Positions 62,653 to 64,000 of a DNA stretch of 64,000 nucleotides are shown piece after piece. Source of the stretch: Dactylosporangium fulvum (GTDB taxonomy: Bacteria; Actinomycetota; Actinomycetes; Mycobacteriales; Micromonosporaceae); NCBI RefSeq assembly GCF_025137375.1, contig NZ_CP073720.1, positions 248,001 through 312,000 of the forward strand, read 5' to 3'. The stretch's first letter is position 1; every line of letters begins with the position of its first letter. Under the pieces are notes generated by a model, which worked only from the letters and a program-made list of their open reading frames with translations, did not search any database and was not told where the DNA came from. A program made the translations under genes and the position numbers.

Positions 62653-63690
62653 CTACAGGATGACGGCGAGGAACTTGTCGTTTTCCTCCGGAGTGCCGAT
62701 CGTGACGCGGACGCCGTCGCCCTGGAAGGGTCGCACGATCACGCCCTCGGCTTCGCACTTCGCGGCGAAGTCGGCCGACTTGTCGCCCAGCGGGAGCCAG
62801 AAGAAGTTGGACTGCGTCTCCGGCACCTCGGGGTACACCTTCCGGACCGCGGTCAGCACGCGCTCGCGCTCGGCGACCACCAGACCGACCCGGCGGTGCA
62901 TCTCGTCCTCGGCGGCCAGGGCGGCCAGGGCCGCGGCCTGGGCGGCGGCCGATGTCGAGAACGGGGTGACGACCTTGCGGACCGCGCTCGCCACCTCGGG
63001 CGAGCCGATCAGGTAGCCGATACGCAGGCCGGCCAGGCCCCACGCCTTCGACATGGTGCGCAGGACGACGACGTTCGGGCGGTCACCGTACTCCACCAGG
63101 CCGTCGGGCACGGTGTTGTCGGTGACGAACTCGCGGTACGCCTCGTCCAGGGCCACGACGATGTTGTCCGGCACCTTGTCGAGGAACGCGTCGAGCTCGG
63201 CCTTGCGGACCACGGTGCCGGTCGGGTTGTTCGGGTTGCACACGATCACGAGGCGGGTCTTGTCGGTGATCGCGGCGGCCATCGCGTCGAGGTCGTGGCC
63301 GTGGTCGGCGGTGTTGGGCACCCGGACGCTGGTGGCGGCCGTGGTGGCGCCGATGATCGGGTACGCCTCGAAGGAACGCCACGCGTACACGGCCTCGTCA
63401 CCGGGCAGGCAGGTCACCCGGAACAGGTGCTCGAAGAGGGCCACCGAGCCGCAGCCGGTGGCGACCCGGTCGGCGTCGACGCCGAGGCGGGACGCGATTT
63501 TCTCGCGGAGCGCGACGACGCCCATGTCGGGGTAGCGGTGCGCGCCCGTGATCGCCTCGGCGACGGCCTCCGCGACGCCGGGCAGCGGGCCGTACGGCAC
63601 CTCGTTGCTGGCCAGCTTGATCGCGCCGGGGACGCTGCGGCCGGGTACGTACGGGGGAAGGGCTTCGAGGTCGGGGCGGGTGAGGCTCAT
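62653..63690 (-). CDS. pat: HisC-like aromatic amino acid aminotransferase
   Basis: A 345-residue class I/II PLP aminotransferase. IKLASNEVPYGPLPGVAEAV is the N-terminal substrate region, VIVCNPNNPTGTVV the PLP-phosphate/ring region, VALDEAYREFV the Asp/Tyr site, and RTMSKAWGLAGLRIGYLIG holds the PLP lysine. It could be histidinol-phosphate or aromatic aminotransferase; short length and the nearby hmgA-fahA pair favour the latter, feeding tyrosine to the homogentisate route. ATG 63690 overlaps the RDD gene stop by 4 bases. Confidence 0.88.
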   Translation of the reverse strand: MSLTRPDLEALPPYVPGRSVPGAIKLASNEVPYGPLPGVAEAVAEAITGAHRYPDMGVVALREKIASRLGVDADRVATGCGSVALFEHLFRVTCLPGDEAVYAWRSFEAYPIIGATTAATSVRVPNTADHGHDLDAMAAAITDKTRLVIVCNPNNPTGTVVRKAELDAFLDKVPDNIVVALDEAYREFVTDNTVPDGLVEYGDRPNVVVLRTMSKAWGLAGLRIGYLIGSPEVASAVRKVVTPFSTSAAAQAAALAALAAEDEMHRRVGLVVAERERVLTAVRKVYPEVPETQSNFFWLPLGDKSADFAAKCEAEGVIVRPFQGDGVRVTIGTPEENDKFLAVIL

Positions 63691-64000
63691 CGCTGTTCTC
63701 CGGCGTTCTCGGTCGGTGGGGGTGTGGAGGGTTCCGCCTGCACCACGACGGTGCCGGCGGAGCGGTCGTGGAACGCCCGGCGCAGCGGCCAGTCGATCAC
63801 TGGGGAGAGGCTGTCGAGGAATTGCAGGACGAAGCCGATGCCGCAGGTCCACAGCAGGACCGACAGGCCCAGCGGGTTCCAGCGGCGGATGGCCCGGCCG
63901 AAGCCGATCGGCTCCTCGCTCTCCAGCCGCATCACCTTGATTTTGAGCAGGCGTTTGCCGACGGTCTGCCCGCTGTTGGCGATGGAGGGCACCTCGTACG
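63687..64000 (-). CDS. RDD-family membrane protein, N-terminus cut by window edge
   Basis: The last 104 codons are visible. SIANSGQTVGKRLLKIKVMRL is the RDD-family cytoplasmic loop with GQTxGK, followed by a helix (NPLGLSVLLWTCGIGFVLQFL) and RAFHDRSAGTVVV, the usual end (D-K/R-x-A-GT-VVV). The N-terminal helices lie past base 64000. RDD proteins are small membrane proteins, some linked to ion transport or protein export. Its stop overlaps the aminotransferase start. Confidence 0.88.
   Translation of the reverse strand, partial: YEVPSIANSGQTVGKRLLKIKVMRLESEEPIGFGRAIRRWNPLGLSVLLWTCGIGFVLQFLDSLSPVIDWPLRRAFHDRSAGTVVVQAEPSTPPPTENAGEQR

Overview
The window is high-GC DNA, densely packed with genes that often overlap by 4 bases and start at GTG, and its gene content is typical of an actinobacterium (lsr2, carD, the 6C RNA, a CpaE-like/Tad/helicase neighbourhood, a bldG-type STAS/ATPase pair, topA with a lysine-rich tail). 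A Micromonosporaceae (Actinoplanes-like) host fits best. That placement is an inference from the gene set, chiefly the UbiA/methyltransferase/type III PKS trio and the lipoprotein paralogues, and not from any rRNA marker. Much of the backbone follows the Mycobacterium tuberculosis order from about Rv3580 to Rv3669 as I remember it, with lineage-specific inserts.

Layout. 1-20038: acsA (cut by the left edge), a degenerate Fic-like protein, a small membrane protein, a SerB-like HAD protein, the 6C RNA, then an operon for a CpaE-like septum-site protein and Tad pilus/secretion parts (TadA, TadB, TadC, Flp pilin, two TadE-like proteins). These face an MrfA-type DECH helicase. A STAS anti-anti-sigma factor, its ATPase partner, H+-pyrophosphatase hppA and topA follow. 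20037-36266: an FAD lactone oxidase with a divergent TetR regulator, a Rossmann-DUF2520 gene with panC-panD, four tandem septum-formation-type secreted paralogues, nadB-nadC, a GT-C glycosyltransferase, coaX, lysS and lsr2. So pantothenate/CoA and NAD synthesis sit together.

36674-48183: clpC, an orphan MalT-like NTPase domain, a polysaccharide deacetylase, mutY, a double-ACT protein, def, disA, radA and an LpqE-like lipoprotein (proteolysis, DNA repair, c-di-AMP). 48303-50917: a compact phenolic-lipid biosynthetic trio (UbiA, methyltransferase, type III PKS). 51995-57177: a cysteine-rich leader ORF, carD, ispD and ispF; ispD and ispF are separated by an accessory insert holding an AraC regulator, a RibD-like reductase, an ISL3 transposase remnant and a TVP38 membrane protein. 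57178-64000: an FMN/F420-type oxidase and a tyrosine-degradation group (hmgA, a conserved unknown with a repeat tail, fahA, an aromatic aminotransferase), a membrane beta-propeller protein, and an RDD protein cut by the right edge.

The most unusual signals are a family of dispersed palindromes built on GACCTTGG...CCAAGGTC (five copies, all intergenic or at gene ends, concentrated in the accessory insert), a 6C RNA with a third C6 loop, two DnaA-box-like sites before the septum gene, a TadE-like ORF that has lost its stop and runs about 500 bases antisense into the helicase, the 17-residue cysteine-rich uORF before carD, and the four-gene secreted paralogue array. No CRISPR array, tRNA, rRNA or intact mobile element was seen.
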